A stretch of 64,000 nt of DNA, from contig NC_049980.1 of the NCBI RefSeq assembly GCF_000003815.2, forward strand, positions 33,043,882 through 33,107,881. The letters run 5' to 3'. This DNA is from Branchiostoma floridae. Its lineage: Eukaryota > Chordata > Leptocardii > Amphioxiformes > Branchiostomatidae. This document shows, piece by piece, positions 48,101-51,100 of this stretch. The position numbers were made by a program, and so were the translations under genes. The notes below the pieces were generated by a model. That model was not told the origin of the DNA. It ran no database searches and saw nothing but the letters and a program-made list of their open reading frames with translations. How positions within the stretch are numbered: position 1 is the stretch's first letter; each line of letters opens with the position of its first letter.

Positions 48101-51100
48101 CCAGCAGGTGCGCCAGGATGGGGCGGACAATGGTGACCGGCAGGAGCAACAGCGAGTGCACCATCTGGGACAGCATGCTGCCAGCGGCTGACTTGTACAG
48201 CACATCTTTGGGGAGCGAAAAGGAACCAGTGAGGAGCAGCTCACAGCTACTTGTTTATGTAAAGGTAATGGTAGTACCATGGCCTTTCTTAAAGTGGGTT
48301 GCTATCGATCTTTACACCTAGATGGAGTGAGGGACATCGTGTTAAGGTACAGGAGAAGCAGCAAGTGCACCATCTGGGACAGCATGCTTCTTGTACAGCA
48401 CATCTGTGAAGGGGAAGAAGTGAGGATAAGCTTCCATGTTTGTGTATTATGCCTGAGTGGAGTGAGAAAAGTTTTGTTAGGGCCTTCACGGATGATTGTG
48501 ACCCAGAAGCTGCAGCAAGTGCACCATCTGGGACAGCATGCTGCCAGCGGCCGACTTGTCCAGCACGTCTGTAAGACAAGAGAACATGAATTGTGAAGAT
48601 GAGCTTCGTCTTGTGCAGTTTGATGTCTTTTATATCATTTAATTTTTGTTCCCGAAAGCTTTCCGGTTTGGAAATGTGGGAAGGATGGATGAGTTTCAAT
48701 GTTTATATTAAGGTATTAAACTTAGGTAGTCCAATAGCCTTTCTTTATGTGGGGTGCCATCCAATGTGTCTAGGGAAGTAGTACACCACATCTGTGGAAG
48801 GTGTAAGGAGCTGTGAAAGACTTAGCCATTCCCCATAATGAGATTTGATCAAGCCACGTGGTACTCTGGCATCCAGGGTAGATTAACCAAAGTGAGAGAA
48901 TCTATTACAGTATCTCTCTTAAAACAGGAAAATAGCATAGACTTAAAACACTGTCAAGAAGTAGTTTGATTTCACTGGGATGAATTTTAGCAATTCAGAA
49001 GAAAACATGGCTGTCCTCACCTCCCAGCCTGTCCCTGACAGCGGACTGTCCTTGTGCCGCGCTGTCCTGCAGCAGCTGTGCGGAGCGGGACAGCACCTCA
49101 CCAGCGTGGGGCAGCATGAGCGACAGGTGCTTGTGCAGCAGCGACACCGTGGGGGAACTCTGAACAACACAGTCAGACACAAACACATGATGAAGAAACT
49201 ATAGAAAGGTAGCATTTGCAAGCAAATGCATCATAATGTTTACCCTAACAAACTACTGCTCTGTTGATTGTTACTCATACATATTCATATTACATATCTC
49301 ATCTTATTTCATCCTATCTATCCCTATTCCTCTGAACAACACAAGCACAAAACGCATAATGAAGAAACTAGAAAATCAACACTAAGTCTTGCAAATCCAT
49401 ATTTCATGTAATGTTTACCTTCACATGGTCTAGCCTGCGGCCAGACTATGTGAAACCACCACTGCTCTGTTGATTCTTACTCAGACACATTCATTGCATC
49501 ATATGTCATTAAAGTATATTGTGACCACTGACCAGCCCCTCTAGCTCTGTCCTGCCACTTGCTACATTTTGTACTAGTACATGTATTTGAATGCCACATA
49601 GGGCAGCATGAGCGACAGGTGCTTGTGCAGCAGCGACACCGTGGGGGAACTCTGAACAACACAGACACAAAAGGCAAGATGAACAAACTAGAAAGGAAGC
49701 ATAATACATTATAACAAGCAAAATATATACATAATAATGTTTACCATCACATGGTCCAGCCTTAGCAAACTACGGCTCTGTTTATTCTTACTCAAACACA
49801 TTTCATATATAACAACATTTTCACTAGACCCTCCAGCCCTGTCCTGCCACTTACTACATTATGAAAACGAACACCACAGCGTGTCTGCTACTTTTGTGAT
49901 AGCCATCTTGTATTCTTGGAACGAAAGAAGTGGAAAGACAAACCGAGCAAAGACAAAGTCTTTCCCTTCAGTGAAGGTAAACATTAACAAACAAGACTGA
50001 CCTCGTAGTACAAAGCTAAACTCTCTTCCAACACAAAAGTACAGACGGATCAAATTTTCAACGACTACTGTCGCCTTCTTCAGGATCAATCGATGACCAA
50101 TCACATCAGAACGTAAACTTGCGAGAGTTACAGACACATGATCTTACTAACGTGCAATTACCAAGAAGCGAGAGGAAGTCGAATGTACTAGAATAGATTA
50201 GACGTATATCTGCGTATATAGATGTGTATTATGTTATATGATTGTTACCTGTACTTAGACCAGTGAGGCAAAAATGTGCGATAAAGGTCTTCATTCATTC
50301 ATTCATTAACATTGTGATCTTGCGGATACATGCCATCAGAAATTGGTCAAACGTGCCAGGAATTTGATCCGTATGTACTTTTTTTTGTTGGAAGAAAGTT
50401 TAGCATTGTATCTGTATCAGATTCTGTATCTACATAGCCGTTATAACCGCCCTTCAGTGTAACACACCCGCTTCACAGGCACGCGGTGCAGCAGCAGCTG
50501 GTCATATTACACCGAAGGACCCGTCACACCTAACTTTTGCACATCTGTCTGCAGGCTAGCGTTCTTTAAAACTATCCAGAGAAGATGCCCCTACTGTACT
50601 TTGTGATAACAAATTCCTCTCCAGGATAGTTATTTTTCAGCGTGCGTAGTCCAGTGGTTAGCGGCCCTGCCTCTGGAACTAGAAGCCGTGAGTTTGATTC
50701 CGGCTGTGTCGCTCACCCGACATGCACGCTACCGGAAACGGTTGCAGTCCTTAGGACAGGACGTTAAGCCATGGTCCACTGTTCATTGTGCTTGTCGAAA
50801 AGAGCTAGGGGAATTTCCCCGGTACAATGAACCTGTAAATACTGTCCTCTCTGTCACGACCAGTGGAAGACTAGCTCTTCAGTGAACTAAAACTGTATCG
50901 AGATCACTTTCCTTTCCTTTTTTTCAACACATCAATCCTAGGTTTGGTAACTCTGGTATTTGAAGGCATGACGATTTCTTGTTCTTTTTGGAGCAATTGT
51001 ACTATGATGATTACTACCAACAATGATAAGACTGACCTCATCAAGGGCGTTGACATGACAGTACGCCAGCAGATGTTTCTGCAGGGAGGACAGGAGCTCG

